A stretch of 64,000 nt of DNA from Synergistaceae bacterium. Its GTDB lineage: Bacteria; Synergistota; Synergistia; Synergistales; Aminobacteriaceae. Shown piece by piece: positions 34,889-44,795 of the stretch (position 1 is its first letter; every line of letters starts with the position of its first letter). The DNA is taken from contig JAFSWZ010000023.1 of NCBI GenBank assembly GCA_017450125.1, positions 1 to 64,000 of the forward strand. Reading direction: 5' to 3'. The notes under the pieces are model-generated. The model saw only the letters and a program-made list of their open reading frames with translations, ran no database searches and was not told the DNA's origin. Position numbers and translations under genes: made by a program.

Positions 34889-37800
34889 TTACCTGCGCCT
34901 GAAGAGCAGTGCCAGCCCCAGAAGTCCGAGACTGAACGAAGCGCAGCCGCCACCGCCACCGCCTCCATCAGAGCTTTCTCCCTGACCTTCAGTGTTGTCA
35001 GGAGTTGTCTGAGTGTTCGGCGTGCCGCTGGTGTCCTGCTGAGCTGTAGAAGAACCCTGCACCATCCACATCGTGCCGGTTATCGCTCCGTCGTCGACAC
35101 CGTCCGGCACAACCAGAAACCAATTAGTTCCTCCGCCTTTGACGAACTGCGGGCCGTCGCTGTTCCCAGTCGTGGGTACGTTGGCCAAGTAAGCGGTCAG
35201 TTCGAGGTGAGCTCCCTTGTTGCCGTCGGCAGCAGTGTACTTCAAGACCCCGTGCTGCAGTGCTTCGGTCGCGTCAAGCCCGCCGGAACCCACTACAGGC
35301 CAGGAATTGCTCGCTGTCTGGTAGTCGATCCTCAGTGCGGTAAAGAGCTTCTTGACCGCCGCGTTGTCGTTGTGAACGTCCGAGAGGTCAGAGCCCAGTG
35401 CCGCTTTGAGCTGTGCGCTGGAGAAATTCCACGAGTACGTCAGCGGGAAGATATCTCCTGCCGCCCTGTCCTTGAAGTCGATCTCTACGCCTGCGCCCTT
35501 AGAGGCCACGAAACCTCCAGAGCTTCTGTAGGCCCGTGATGTCGTGAAGGTAGGCGTTGAGGTCTTGAGCTCCGAGACCATTACGACATTCGCAACGTTC
35601 CAGACACTCTTGAAGTTTTGCTGGAAGGTTGATGACTTCACGATTGATTCTGACAGGTCAGCAAGGCTGATGGAGAGGTCATGCTCCGGCGAGATTGAGC
35701 CGATGTACGACGACAGGTAGTTGATGAACTCGCTGGAGACCCTGTTCATTATCGTAGCGTCCTGGTCGACGCGAACGACCCTGCTGGCTGTTGCGGGCTG
35801 TCCGTCGGGCATTGTTCTATTGGTCCTGACGGAGATTGTCGTTGTGCCGTAGTTGCGGGCTATGATGTTGCCGAGAGTTTCGTGTATGGAGATGACACCC
35901 GGGCTGCTTGACGACCATGTTACGGGCTCGCAGCCGTCTGCCGTTCCGCCGTAAGCGGTTGTGCCGTTCTCGTAGCGGATTACGGCGATGAGGCTTGCGG
36001 TCGTGCCGAGACTCTTGAGGGTGTTGGGGATGCCGCTCATGGTGATGCTGGCGATGTTGAGGCTCGTGTTTTCGCCGGGTTCTGCGCTGCTGCTGCTCTG
36101 CTCAACCTCAAACGCTCCTATGTCGAGGTAGTTGCTGTTGCCAGAAGGCTGAGGTCTGGTTACCCCGCGCTGATCCGTTTTGGGCAAGGTTGGTGCGTAT
36201 GGAACTTTGTCCATTGCCCGCTCATCCAGAGGCAACGTAACTTCCTCGTCAAGTTTCACCGTCTGAAGCATGACCTGCTGTGTGTCCGACAGCTTTGAAC
36301 CTATGTAGGGCGGAATATCCGCGCCGCTGGTTGATGCGTTGTCCGCAAGAGCAGCACTCTGGCCGAAGAACGTTGCGGTTGTCCAAGTAGATTTCTGCCT
36401 GTCCGTATTCTGCCCTGTCCATGCACCGTTCTGGTTGTTGTAGCCGTATATTCCGACCCTGTTGTAGCCTCCGCTGGCCGCCGAGCCGGAGGCAAAAATA
36501 TCATTGCCGAACGTTGCATCATTGCCGACCGCTATAGATGCCATCAGAGTCAGCGTTCCGTTTCCTACGTAAATTCCGCCCCCGTTGCCGTTGCTGGAAG
36601 TGTTGCCGAGCGTAAACGTGCACATTGTTACGCTTACGCTTCCGAGCGTGTACAGAGCACCGCCCTCCGATGAAGAACCTTCCGCTTTGTTGCCTGCGAA
36701 TGTGCTGTTGGTTATTTCGGAAGGCTTGGTAGTTCTGATGTCGATGTAAACAGCTCCGCCGTGCGCAGTCCCTGAACGATCGCTTGCTGTGTTGTCCGAG
36801 AAAGTGCAGCGTTCGATATTCATCGCATCAACCTCTACATAAACAGCTCCGCCATCACCTATTCCTGCGAAGTTGCTGACGAACTGCGTCTGCTCGATCT
36901 TCACGTTTGAGCCGTTGCCATACTGTGAATAATATAATGCTCCTGCGCTGCCTCTTTGGGCTTCGTTCTTGAGAAAGTAGCTTCCGCTTATCGTGAAATT
37001 TGTGGGGTCTCCCCAGATTGCTCCGCCCCTGCTGTCGCGGACAAAGTTATTCATGAATGAGGACTGCTCAATCGTCGCCGTGCTGCAACCATACAGCTTG
37101 AGTGCTCCTCCCTCAATGTCCGCCTCGTTGGCATCAAAGTAGCAGTTGGTGATCTTAGCCTCAGAAGTTTGGCTTGAATAGACACTGACAGCCCCGCCCG
37201 AGCATAAAATTTGCGCAGTATTTGCAGTGCTGTTGCTGAGAAACTTGCTGTCCGTCAGTGTTATCTTGTTGCCGGTCGTGTAGACAGCTCCGCCGCCGTT
37301 CTGTGTCGTCTCTGCAACTGTCGTGGCTCTGTTGGTGTGTATGTTGCTGTTGAACTCCGAGGTCACCGCTTCAAAGTCGCCATTTGCGTAGATAGCACCG
37401 CCGCCGCGTGAGGACTGGTACGCCGTGCTGTTGTTAGCTGTGAATGTCGAATTTGTTACCTTCACTCCGGCATCTGAGTATACAGCTCCGCCGCCCTCTT
37501 TATTTTCTCCACTTCCACCAGTGCTGGTGTTGCCGGAGAATGTCGAATCCTCAACAGTAACCTGACTGCCCGCATAAATCGCGCCTCCGTAAAGTGCCAC
37601 ATCTCCTGAGATCTCAGACTTCTTCACGTCAACAGTCCCGAGTGTGTACAGGAAGCCTCCCGCGCCGTTAGTTGCGGTGTTGGTTAATATGGTCTGGCTG
37701 TCGATGACGACATTAGCACTATTCGCGTACAGAGCTCCGCCGTTCTTGTAAGCAGTGTTGCCGGAGAAGGAGAACGACGTGCCGGAGGAAAGCGTAATCG

Positions 37801-39442
37801 TGTCCGTGCCGCTCGAAGCGATGAAGACCGCGCCTCCGTTGCCAGCAGTTGTGGTGGAAGTTCCGCCGCTGGTCTGGTTGTTCGTGAACGTCGCAGATGA
37901 CTGGAATGCCTCCGTGAAGTCCGCCGGAGACAGCCCCCACCAGATTGCTCCGCCGTCCCCTAACGTTCCCTTGTCGTTGTTGCCCTTGTTGCCGGTGAAG
38001 GTAACAGCACCCTTGAACTCCAGTTCCGTAGTGCCCGAACCAGCGTAAACAGCTCCGCCGTGATCGTTCGCTTCGTTGTTGGTGAAGGTCGCTGCTTCCG
38101 CGAAGCTGACAGTGCCACTGCTGATGTAGAGAGCACCGCCCGAGTACGCTGTGTTGAGGGTAGATGCTCCGAAAGAAGCTGTCTTGCTGAAATTCACCGT
38201 GCCAGTGCCGATGTTGGCCACTGCTCCGCCGAAGTATGCCTTGTTGCCGTCAAAGGTTGCTGTACCGAGCTCAGACACAGCTGATGTGCTCGAATTGTTG
38301 AAGCAGATTGCTCCGCCGAAACCGGTTGACCCGGACGGGGCACTATCATTCTTAGTTGTGCTGAGCTGTGTAGAGGCCGCCGCCGCCCTGTTGTTGGTGA
38401 AAGTCAGGGTCGCGTCTTTGTCGGTGATCATTCCTGTGCCGTTCACGCAGATTGCGCCGCCGTTTTCTGTTGCGGTATTGCCGTCGAAGTTCACCGTTCC
38501 CGACATGGACAGAGTACAGCCGTCATTAATGTAGACAGCTCCGCCGTTCGTTGCGCTGTTCTTCTTGAAGTTTGCTCCGCCTTCAATGCTGACAGTACTT
38601 GATGTTGCCGCGTATATTGCGCCGCCGTTTTCTGTTGCTGAGTTCTCCGAGAAGGTGTAGCTGCCGCTGAATGATGCACTGCCTGTTTCAGTTACGTAAA
38701 CTGCTCCGCCGTTCTGGGCACTGTTCTTGTTGGTGAAGTTGCAGGACGCAAAAGTAGCTGTGCCTGTGCCGGTTACGTAAACTGCCCCGCCGTTCGTTGC
38801 TTCGTTGCCGGTGAAGGTGCAGGACGTGAAAGTCGCACTGCTCCTCCCGGTTACACTGACAGCCCCGCCGTTAGTTGCTTTGTTGCCGGTGAAGGTGCAG
38901 TTCGTGAAGGTTGCTGTGCCCGCCCCGCTCAGGCTGATGACTCCGCCGTCTGTTAATTCTTCGCCGGTGTCGTCGTCGTAGCCGGTCAATGTGCAGTTCC
39001 TGAAGGTTACGTTCTCAGCAGCGAGAGTACCTGCCGCAAGATTTATTCCGCCGCCCTCGATGTTCAGGCCGGAAAGATTCAGGGTGAAGCCTGACGCATT
39101 GATGGCAAATATCTTGCTCACATCGTCCTCGCTACCCTCAAACTTTATTGTCGGTCGTGGGCTGCCCCCCTTGATGGTTACGGACGTAAAGGAATAATCC
39201 GCAAAATCAAGAATCTCTTCGACGTTCAATGATGTGGAGAGGGTGATTGTTACTTCGCTGTATTCTTCCTCTGCGCCCGCCGCCGCGTCCAGCGCATCTG
39301 CAATTGAGCCGAACTCGTTTTTCTCTTCATCAGGATCGTCCACTATACTGCAGGTAAATCCCCGTGTAGTTGCCGCCTCCGTCGGAAACGATACACCTAG
39401 TGCCAGCACCAGTGCCAGCACAAACAAGACCCACTTCCTCAT
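34889..39442 (-). CDS. Giant surface protein with polymorphic (POMP-type) beta-helix repeats and Synerg-CTERM signal
   Basis: The 1517-residue exported protein begins with a signal peptide (MRKWVLFVLALVLALGVSFPTEAA). Residues about 100-1080 are a right-handed beta-helix built of about 25 repeats that combine GGA(V/I)Y or a close variant with F(T/S)xN, the pattern of chlamydial polymorphic membrane proteins. Then follow a Big-like segment (SLGTTASLIAVIRYENGTTAYGG) and a C-terminal domain. The end is GGGGGGCASFSLGLLGL then RRR, the Synerg-CTERM sorting signal. There is no autotransporter beta barrel, so anchoring should depend on the sorting signal and its cysteine. It starts 2 bases after the stop of the previous Synerg-CTERM gene. 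An adhesin-like role is inference. Confidence 0.88.
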   Translation of the reverse strand: MRKWVLFVLALVLALGVSFPTEAATTRGFTCSIVDDPDEEKNEFGSIADALDAAAGAEEEYSEVTITLSTSLNVEEILDFADYSFTSVTIKGGSPRPTIKFEGSEDDVSKIFAINASGFTLNLSGLNIEGGGINLAAGTLAAENVTFRNCTLTGYDDDTGEELTDGGVISLSGAGTATFTNCTFTGNKATNGGAVSVTGRSSATFTSCTFTGNEATNGGAVYVTGTGTATFASCNFTNKNSAQNGGAVYVTETGSASFSGSYTFSENSATENGGAIYAATSSTVSIEGGANFKKNSATNGGAVYINDGCTLSMSGTVNFDGNTATENGGAICVNGTGMITDKDATLTFTNNRAAAASTQLSTTKNDSAPSGSTGFGGAICFNNSSTSAVSELGTATFDGNKAYFGGAVANIGTGTVNFSKTASFGASTLNTAYSGGALYISSGTVSFAEAATFTNNEANDHGGAVYAGSGTTELEFKGAVTFTGNKGNNDKGTLGDGGAIWWGLSPADFTEAFQSSATFTNNQTSGGTSTTTAGNGGAVFIASSGTDTITLSSGTSFSFSGNTAYKNGGALYANSANVVIDSQTILTNTATNGAGGFLYTLGTVDVKKSEISGDVALYGGAIYAGSQVTVEDSTFSGNTSTGGSGENKEGGGAVYSDAGVKVTNSTFTANNSTAYQSSRGGGAIYANGDFEAVTSEFNSNIHTNRATTVAETTQNGGGAVYTTGNKITLTDSKFLSNSTANTAQILCSGGAVSVYSSQTSEAKITNCYFDANEADIEGGALKLYGCSTATIEQSSFMNNFVRDSRGGAIWGDPTNFTISGSYFLKNEAQRGSAGALYYSQYGNGSNVKIEQTQFVSNFAGIGDGGAVYVEVDAMNIERCTFSDNTASDRSGTAHGGAVYIDIRTTKPSEITNSTFAGNKAEGSSSEGGALYTLGSVSVTMCTFTLGNTSSNGNGGGIYVGNGTLTLMASIAVGNDATFGNDIFASGSAASGGYNRVGIYGYNNQNGAWTGQNTDRQKSTWTTATFFGQSAALADNASTSGADIPPYIGSKLSDTQQVMLQTVKLDEEVTLPLDERAMDKVPYAPTLPKTDQRGVTRPQPSGNSNYLDIGAFEVEQSSSSAEPGENTSLNIASITMSGIPNTLKSLGTTASLIAVIRYENGTTAYGGTADGCEPVTWSSSSPGVISIHETLGNIIARNYGTTTISVRTNRTMPDGQPATASRVVRVDQDATIMNRVSSEFINYLSSYIGSISPEHDLSISLADLSESIVKSSTFQQNFKSVWNVANVVMVSELKTSTPTFTTSRAYRSSGGFVASKGAGVEIDFKDRAAGDIFPLTYSWNFSSAQLKAALGSDLSDVHNDNAAVKKLFTALRIDYQTASNSWPVVGSGGLDATEALQHGVLKYTAADGNKGAHLELTAYLANVPTTGNSDGPQFVKGGGTNWFLVVPDGVDDGAITGTMWMVQGSSTAQQDTSGTPNTQTTPDNTEGQGESSDGGGGGGGCASFSLGLLGLALLFRRR

Positions 39443-39444
39443 TA

Positions 39445-41472
39445 CTATGAATTTCTCCTTTCACGCTTCATGTACCACAGCACTGCCGCCGCAAACGCAA
39501 ATATCCCCGCAGACACCGAACTGCATCCGCCGCCACCGCCGCCTTCAGCAGTCCCGCTGTTGTCTCCGCTCGCAGGAGCAGAAGCATCGGGCGAAGTTAC
39601 GTCGGGATTATTTATGTACTCAGCAGGCGCAATGAAGAACGTCATGTTCCACTTTGTGTCGTCATGCCCGTCGCGAAGGACTATGTACTTGTTCTCCACG
39701 CCGCTCGAGCTCGTGTCGGGCACAATCGAGAACTCAGGCTTCTCGCCGTCCCGCGTCCCATTCATGAGCATCGCAATGAACGACACAGTGATTAATCCCC
39801 TGTCGTTGTCCGTCGTGATCCTGCCCCTGTCCTCGTCAATGAACACCTTGACCAGATCCATTGCGTCCCGCCTGGTCAGCTCCTGCGTCATGTCCCAAGG
39901 GTTGGGCGTGCCATCGTTGTTGTCTACCATCACATACAGGTGGAAGTAGTCGGAGAACATCGAAAGCTGACCGGTTGTCCTCCACTCATCGAGCATGTCG
40001 TTCCAGTTCGTACGGCTCTGAATCTGCGTTATCGGTATGTTGAACGTTATGTGAAGCGGCAGCATCCCTTCAACCGACGACGTTCTGAGGTTCGCGGGTA
40101 TCGTGTGGTCAATCGTGAAGTACTGAAGTGCCTCTGAGGGCATCGCGTCGTGCTTCACCGTACTTGCCGTGAGGTTTGCCGTCGTCGGCGTAGTTACTGT
40201 CTTCGTAGAGCCCGTGATTCTCGCGACATTGTCGTAGAAGTTCATGCTAGCTGGCTTGAGCTGGAACGCCGTTACCTCGAACAGGTTGAACCTTCCCTCA
40301 GCCGCCGGATAACCGTACGTGCTCCCGAGCCTCTTGCCGAAGATTACCCTGTGGTTCAGCCGGAGGTCATAGACTCCCGTGCCCCTTGCATCGTCGACAG
40401 GGAACAGACGGAGCGGCCGCTTGTTGCTCTCGTTGACGTTGTACTGTCTGCGGTAGACGCTCACGAGGCCGGGCGCGATGTGGCTTGCCGGTGCGAGCTG
40501 AAACTGTCGCGCAATGTACGTCGTGCCCTGATAGCGCGGAATGTCGAACTTCCAGAAGCTCGGGAAAACCCACGTGTTCAGCGTCCCTCCGTCGTATGCC
40601 GCGTACCTTACTGCCGTGTGATTCACAACCTCCGTCGTGAGCAGGTACTCTATGCGCGTGTTGTCGGTGTTGAGGTCATTAACCGGCACGAACACCCACT
40701 GTCCGTCGTTGAGGTGGGCATCTCCGCCGTAAGGGTAATTGTCATCAACGCGCCAGTCATCTATCAGGTCATAGGCCGCAATGTTGCCGTTCATGTTCGT
40801 CGAATCACGGAGCGTGAGCCTCAGCTCGAGCGGCACGTCAGACGCTGTACCGTAAACAACATTAGAGATGACCATTGGGACGGGCATTCCCTGAGAGGGG
40901 GTTGAGTTGGGGTTCTGCTGGAAGTAGAAGTACTGCGCAACCGTGTCGTAGGTCTTACGGCTCGGAGTGTAGCGGGCTATCTCGAAGTGATACTTCCTCC
41001 ATAGCTGGTCATAATCCCCGCCCGGCCACCCGAGTGCTGTCTTTGTGTCCGTGTAAGGCACTGCGTCCTCGCGAACAAGCGTACTCACCGCGAGGTTGGG
41101 TGTCGCTACGTCGAACTGATCGTCCAGAGACGGAACTCTGAAGTTCATGTCGAACTCGCCTTTGTCGTCCGCTACCACAAGAAACATCGTGTTTAGGCTT
41201 CTGTCCGTTATCGCTGTCTCTGATTTGCCGCTCAGTACATTGAGGACCGGTGTATCTGAGGTGAGCATGTCGCCTGATACGTCAATGGGATTGGTGTGCG
41301 TGTCCCCTATCGTCTCTCCTGCATCGGTGAGCACCATCCACTGATAGCTGACTCCGCTCGGGCCATAAAGGTCATCGAACTTGTAGTCAGAATATCCGGC
41401 ACTTGCCAGACATGACACAACCGCAAGAGCTGCCAAGACTCCTGCGGTTTTCCTGAAACGTGTCAATTGCAT
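39445..41472 (-). CDS. Exported Synerg-CTERM protein of unknown function
   Basis: The 675-residue protein has a signal peptide (KTAGVLAALAVVSCLASAGYS) and a C-terminal GGGGGGCSSVSAGIFAF segment followed by KRERR, again the Synerg-CTERM signal. The body is rich in beta strands and aromatic residues and I recognise no known domain; segments such as FIDEDRGRITTDNDRGLITVSFIAMLMNG look like repeats of a Synergistota-specific C-terminal module. The ATG at 41472 is only 2 bases from GGAGG, so the TTG at 41466 may be the true start. It is cotranscribed with the POMP-repeat protein. The two may form one surface structure, which is a guess from context. Confidence 0.82.
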   Translation of the reverse strand: MQLTRFRKTAGVLAALAVVSCLASAGYSDYKFDDLYGPSGVSYQWMVLTDAGETIGDTHTNPIDVSGDMLTSDTPVLNVLSGKSETAITDRSLNTMFLVVADDKGEFDMNFRVPSLDDQFDVATPNLAVSTLVREDAVPYTDTKTALGWPGGDYDQLWRKYHFEIARYTPSRKTYDTVAQYFYFQQNPNSTPSQGMPVPMVISNVVYGTASDVPLELRLTLRDSTNMNGNIAAYDLIDDWRVDDNYPYGGDAHLNDGQWVFVPVNDLNTDNTRIEYLLTTEVVNHTAVRYAAYDGGTLNTWVFPSFWKFDIPRYQGTTYIARQFQLAPASHIAPGLVSVYRRQYNVNESNKRPLRLFPVDDARGTGVYDLRLNHRVIFGKRLGSTYGYPAAEGRFNLFEVTAFQLKPASMNFYDNVARITGSTKTVTTPTTANLTASTVKHDAMPSEALQYFTIDHTIPANLRTSSVEGMLPLHITFNIPITQIQSRTNWNDMLDEWRTTGQLSMFSDYFHLYVMVDNNDGTPNPWDMTQELTRRDAMDLVKVFIDEDRGRITTDNDRGLITVSFIAMLMNGTRDGEKPEFSIVPDTSSSGVENKYIVLRDGHDDTKWNMTFFIAPAEYINNPDVTSPDASAPASGDNSGTAEGGGGGGCSSVSAGIFAFAAAVLWYMKRERRNS

Positions 41473-41509
41473 AACCTCCTGCTAAAAATTTTTGCTGCAA
41501 ATGTATATT

Positions 41510-43651
41510 TTACCTTTCGCGCCGTCTTCCTGCGCGTCTTCTCTCTGCTCGTTCACTGCGTGTGCTGCTGGCTGCCGTCCGTCTTGCACGTGCCGCGCGC
41601 CTGTCTTCCTGCTCCGTTTGTTCTGGCGGGGAAATCTCGGGGGCTTCGTCCTCGCGGTTGAGCTCCTCGTCCGTCGGTACGGGTTTCGGCGGCGGGGCGG
41701 GCTTCTTCTTGACGGGCTTCCACATCATGTCCGCGACAATCAGGCTCAAGTACCCCAGAGGGTCAGCAGAAGTGCACTTCGAGAAGCACGCAATGATGTT
41801 CCGCGCGTAATCGGAGTACTTCTTCTCCTCTAAGATTATCCCCAGTTCGCTCAAGGCAATGGCGGCCACAGCGTTTGCACTGGGCAGAGAGTTCGCGTCA
41901 ACAGCTGACTTTATCCGCGCGAAAAGGTGTCTGTCCGTCCCGTCGGTCTGGAACAACCCTCCCAGCTTCTCGTCCCACAGCTTGTCTATCATCTTATCGG
42001 CCAAACTTTGGGCGGATTCCTTCCATTCGTCCAGCTGTTTCTCTACTGTGGTGAAGTGTTTTGTTGCCTTGTACAGCTCGACGATTCCCCACAACAAATA
42101 CGCGTAATCTTCCGCCTGCGCAGGGATATACGCTTTGCCGTCAATCCATACCCTCTGCCACTCTCCGGCTCTGTCGTGAAGATTCTTCTGGATGAACAGC
42201 GCGCACCTTTCGGCCAAGTCCTTCCACTCTGACTGCTCAAAGGCTGTTGATGCCCGCGCGAGTGCTCCTATCATGAGGCCGTTCCAGCCCATGAGAATCT
42301 TGCTGTCGGTCTTGAGGGGGTTGCGTTTGTCGCGTGCCTCGAGGAGAATCTTGCGGCATTCGTTGAGGCGGATGACGACTTCTTCTGCCTTAACGCCGCT
42401 CCTTTCCGCGAGGTCAGTAACTGTCGAGGCCTCGTAAAGTATGTTCTGTCCCATCTGCGAGCCGGCAATTTCGGCCTTGAGGTTTCCGCTAGGAAGCACA
42501 CCGTACGCCGCGCAGAACATCCCCGCAAACGTCTCGGGAAGTATCCGGCGTATCTCGTCCTCGCTCCACGTGTAGTACCTTCCTTCGCCGTCGTCAGTGT
42601 CGCCGTCAACCGATGCCCTGAACGCCTGCGAATAGGCTGTGTCGTCGGCAAAGTACTTCATCGCGCAGAAGATAATGTCCTCCGCGAACATCCTGTGAAA
42701 CTGGTTCGACGAGACTTCCTCCATCATTGACACCGCAAGAAGCATCAATGCCTGCATGGACAGTTCTTCCTCGAACTTCGGGACTATCCAGCGTTCGTCG
42801 GCCGCACTGCGCATGACTCCTCCGCCCAAGTGGTCATGAATGCCTCCTCGCCAGATTCTCCTCAGCGTAACATCAGCCATAGCTTCGGCGTAACTCTTCT
42901 CCTTCGCGCTGTCGTCTTTGGCGATGTGTGCGAGGAACAGGAGCTTTGAGGGCTCGGGCATCTTCGGAATGCCTCCCCAGCCGCCCCAGCGAACGTCAAA
43001 GATCGAGCGCAGGTCGTTCAGTGCCTCGTAAGCCTTGATCTTGCCGATTCGTCCGCCCTTCTCGCCTCCGAGTTCAGAGAGCCGTGCCGAGAGCTTCTCC
43101 GCGAGCTCGCGTTCAGTGCGTCCGACATCACGCCTCTGCATATGCCACAGCCAGCGCATTCGTGGAAGAAGCTCAGTTATGCCGGGAACTTGGCCAGCCG
43201 TGCGTTTGGGAAGCCACGTTGCGCAGAAGAACGGTTTTCCCTCAGGTGTCATGAAGACGTTTAGCGGGTAACCTGCACTGCCGTGCTGTAGGCGGCAAGT
43301 CTCCATCAGCAGCGCGTCAACATCCGGCCTCTCGAGCGCGTCAACGTAGACAGGGATGCACGAGGAGTTCAGCATTCCTGCGACTTCGCGGTCAGAGAAG
43401 CACTCCCTGTTCATGACGTGGCACCAGTGGTCGGAGTACAGCCCCACGCTCACGAACAGCGGCCTGTCCTCGCGCCGGGCCACAGCAAAAGCCTCTTCTC
43501 CCCATGAGTGCCACCCCACAGGGTCAGAGGCTCTAGCTCTGAGGCACGGACTGAGCTCCCCAGCGAGGTGGTTTGCAGGGACAAATGGCTTCCTTAGGTC
43601 GGCGGCCTGAACCTGCGAAGAATATTCGCCGTAAGCCCGAAGGTCATTCAT
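41510..43651 (-). CDS. DUF255/YyaL-family protein (thioredoxin-like plus glycosidase-like toroid) with altered CxxC
   Basis: The family has an N-terminal thioredoxin-fold domain followed by an (alpha/alpha)6 toroid; the function is not established. The N-terminal part fits well: HLAGELSPCLRARASDPVGWHSWGEEAF and HVMNRECFSDREVAGMLN. The family's CHWCHVM reads DHWCHVM here, so the first cysteine of the redox pair is gone. The toroid shows GGWGGIPKMPEP, GGIHDHLGGGVMRS, YYTWSEDEI and LMGWNGLMIGALAR. A Pro-rich and Arg-rich tail follows from about residue 660. The ATG at 43651 overlaps the HAD gene; a TTG at 43684 with GGAGG 4 bases away is the alternative start. Confidence 0.85.
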   Translation of the reverse strand: MNDLRAYGEYSSQVQAADLRKPFVPANHLAGELSPCLRARASDPVGWHSWGEEAFAVARREDRPLFVSVGLYSDHWCHVMNRECFSDREVAGMLNSSCIPVYVDALERPDVDALLMETCRLQHGSAGYPLNVFMTPEGKPFFCATWLPKRTAGQVPGITELLPRMRWLWHMQRRDVGRTERELAEKLSARLSELGGEKGGRIGKIKAYEALNDLRSIFDVRWGGWGGIPKMPEPSKLLFLAHIAKDDSAKEKSYAEAMADVTLRRIWRGGIHDHLGGGVMRSAADERWIVPKFEEELSMQALMLLAVSMMEEVSSNQFHRMFAEDIIFCAMKYFADDTAYSQAFRASVDGDTDDGEGRYYTWSEDEIRRILPETFAGMFCAAYGVLPSGNLKAEIAGSQMGQNILYEASTVTDLAERSGVKAEEVVIRLNECRKILLEARDKRNPLKTDSKILMGWNGLMIGALARASTAFEQSEWKDLAERCALFIQKNLHDRAGEWQRVWIDGKAYIPAQAEDYAYLLWGIVELYKATKHFTTVEKQLDEWKESAQSLADKMIDKLWDEKLGGLFQTDGTDRHLFARIKSAVDANSLPSANAVAAIALSELGIILEEKKYSDYARNIIACFSKCTSADPLGYLSLIVADMMWKPVKKKPAPPPKPVPTDEELNREDEAPEISPPEQTEQEDRRAARARRTAASSTRSERAERRRAGRRRER

Positions 43652-44282
43652 CAGCCATAGCGACAAGTTCGCCGAGTTCGTCAATGCTCCTCCACGCGCC
43701 TAGAAGTGCAAACTCTTCGTGCGAGAAGTTGCCCTTAGTGATGCCTATCGGCCGGACGTTGGCGGCTTCGGCGGTCAGGATGTCGATGTCAGCGTCGCCA
43801 ATGTACACCGTCTCTGACGCAGGAACATCAAGGTACTTCATGATTTCCTTCAGCATCGCAGGATTCGGCTTGTAGGGCAGGTGTCCAAATGGTTCTTCTG
43901 CTCCGGCGATAACGTCAAAGTACTTGTCCAGCCCGGTACGAATCAAGGGAAGGCTCGGCTTCTCCCTGTTGGAGGCAACGGCGAGCTTCACACCCTTTTC
44001 ACGCAATGCCGTCAATGTCGGCACAGTGTCGGGGAAAGGACGGATGAGCTCGCGCTCCAGCCTCTCGCTCTGCGAACGGTAGAGCTTTATCCACTCGGGA
44101 CGGTAATCGCCCAGCAGTCCCTCGCAGAACGTCGGGATAGGCGTAGCTATATACTTCATCGTGAGTTCGTGGGAGACTTCAGGCAGGCCTTCATGACGGG
44201 CTACGTAGTTGAAGCCTTCCATGATGGCATAGCTGGAGTCTACGATGGTCATATCGTGGTCGAATATCATCAAGCGTATCAC
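43644..44282 (-). CDS. HAD-superfamily phosphatase (phosphoglycolate phosphatase-like)
   Basis: The 212-residue protein is a Cof/Gph-type HAD hydrolase with a helical cap. Motif I is MIFDHDMTIVDS (nucleophile Asp and acid Asp), motif II is LAVASNR, motif III is the Lys in LPYKPNPAML and motif IV is VYIGDADIDILTAEAA. Such enzymes dephosphorylate small sugar phosphates or nucleotides. The stop overlaps the start of the DUF255 gene, and the small membrane protein gene ends 8 bases upstream. The substrate is not evident. Confidence 0.88.
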   Translation of the reverse strand: MIRLMIFDHDMTIVDSSYAIMEGFNYVARHEGLPEVSHELTMKYIATPIPTFCEGLLGDYRPEWIKLYRSQSERLERELIRPFPDTVPTLTALREKGVKLAVASNREKPSLPLIRTGLDKYFDVIAGAEEPFGHLPYKPNPAMLKEIMKYLDVPASETVYIGDADIDILTAEAANVRPIGITKGNFSHEEFALLGAWRSIDELGELVAMADE

Positions 44283-44290
44283 TCAGCACA

Positions 44291-44695
44291 TCACCTCCGT
44301 AAACTGCTGCCCATGTTCCTGAGCATGTCATTGCGCATCTGTGTCGGACTCTGGGTGTTCGTTACGCCCGGCTGTGCCCAGTAAGAACGTGCCGTCGTCG
44401 AAATGCTGCCTATCATGTTCACGCCGAACAGTTCAAGTATCATCTGAAGCCCGAGAAACACCCACACGAATACCCCCAAGAAAGCTATTATCCTGAGGCT
44501 TGAGGAGATAGTCCTGTCTGCGCTCTGTTCGAGCCTCCTGACCTCACGCTCTGCTTCAAGGCGTTCTTCTACAGGGAGGTCTTTCTCCATCCTGCGCAGG
44601 GTGAATATCCTCCACAGGCTCGCTCCGCCTAGTGCCCACTGCCATAAACCTATCAGGAACACCGTTACCCCCACGAAAGCTAACAGCACCATCAT
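44291..44695 (-). CDS. Small two-helix membrane protein, uncharacterised
   Basis: I do not recognise this 134-residue protein. It has membrane segments at about 3-24 (VLLAFVGVTVFLIGLWQWAL) and 67-90 (LRIIAFLGVFVWVFLGLQMIL), with a charged loop between them (RRMEKDLPVEERLEAEREVRRLEQ) and a polar C-terminal tail rich in Ser, Thr and Gln. It heads a three-gene reverse group with the HAD and DUF255 genes and is divergent from the cobalamin-type methyltransferase. Confidence 0.75.
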   Translation of the reverse strand: MMVLLAFVGVTVFLIGLWQWALGGASLWRIFTLRRMEKDLPVEERLEAEREVRRLEQSADRTISSSLRIIAFLGVFVWVFLGLQMILELFGVNMIGSISTTARSYWAQPGVTNTQSPTQMRNDMLRNMGSSLRR

Positions 44696-44717
44696 AATGA
44701 ATCACTTCCTCGATAAA

Positions 44718-44745
44718 TTGTAGTATTGGGTACGTGTGATATTAT
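44718..44745 (+). promoter_or_regulatory. Candidate promoter of the cobI-like/Gate/GGDEF group
   Basis: TTGTAG (44718-44723), 16-base spacer, TATTAT (44740-44745), about 50 bases before the ATG at 44796. Confidence 0.45.
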
Positions 44746-44795
44746 AGCGAATAACGAAAAAATTAAAGCATTCACACAAAGCAGGTATACCCATC

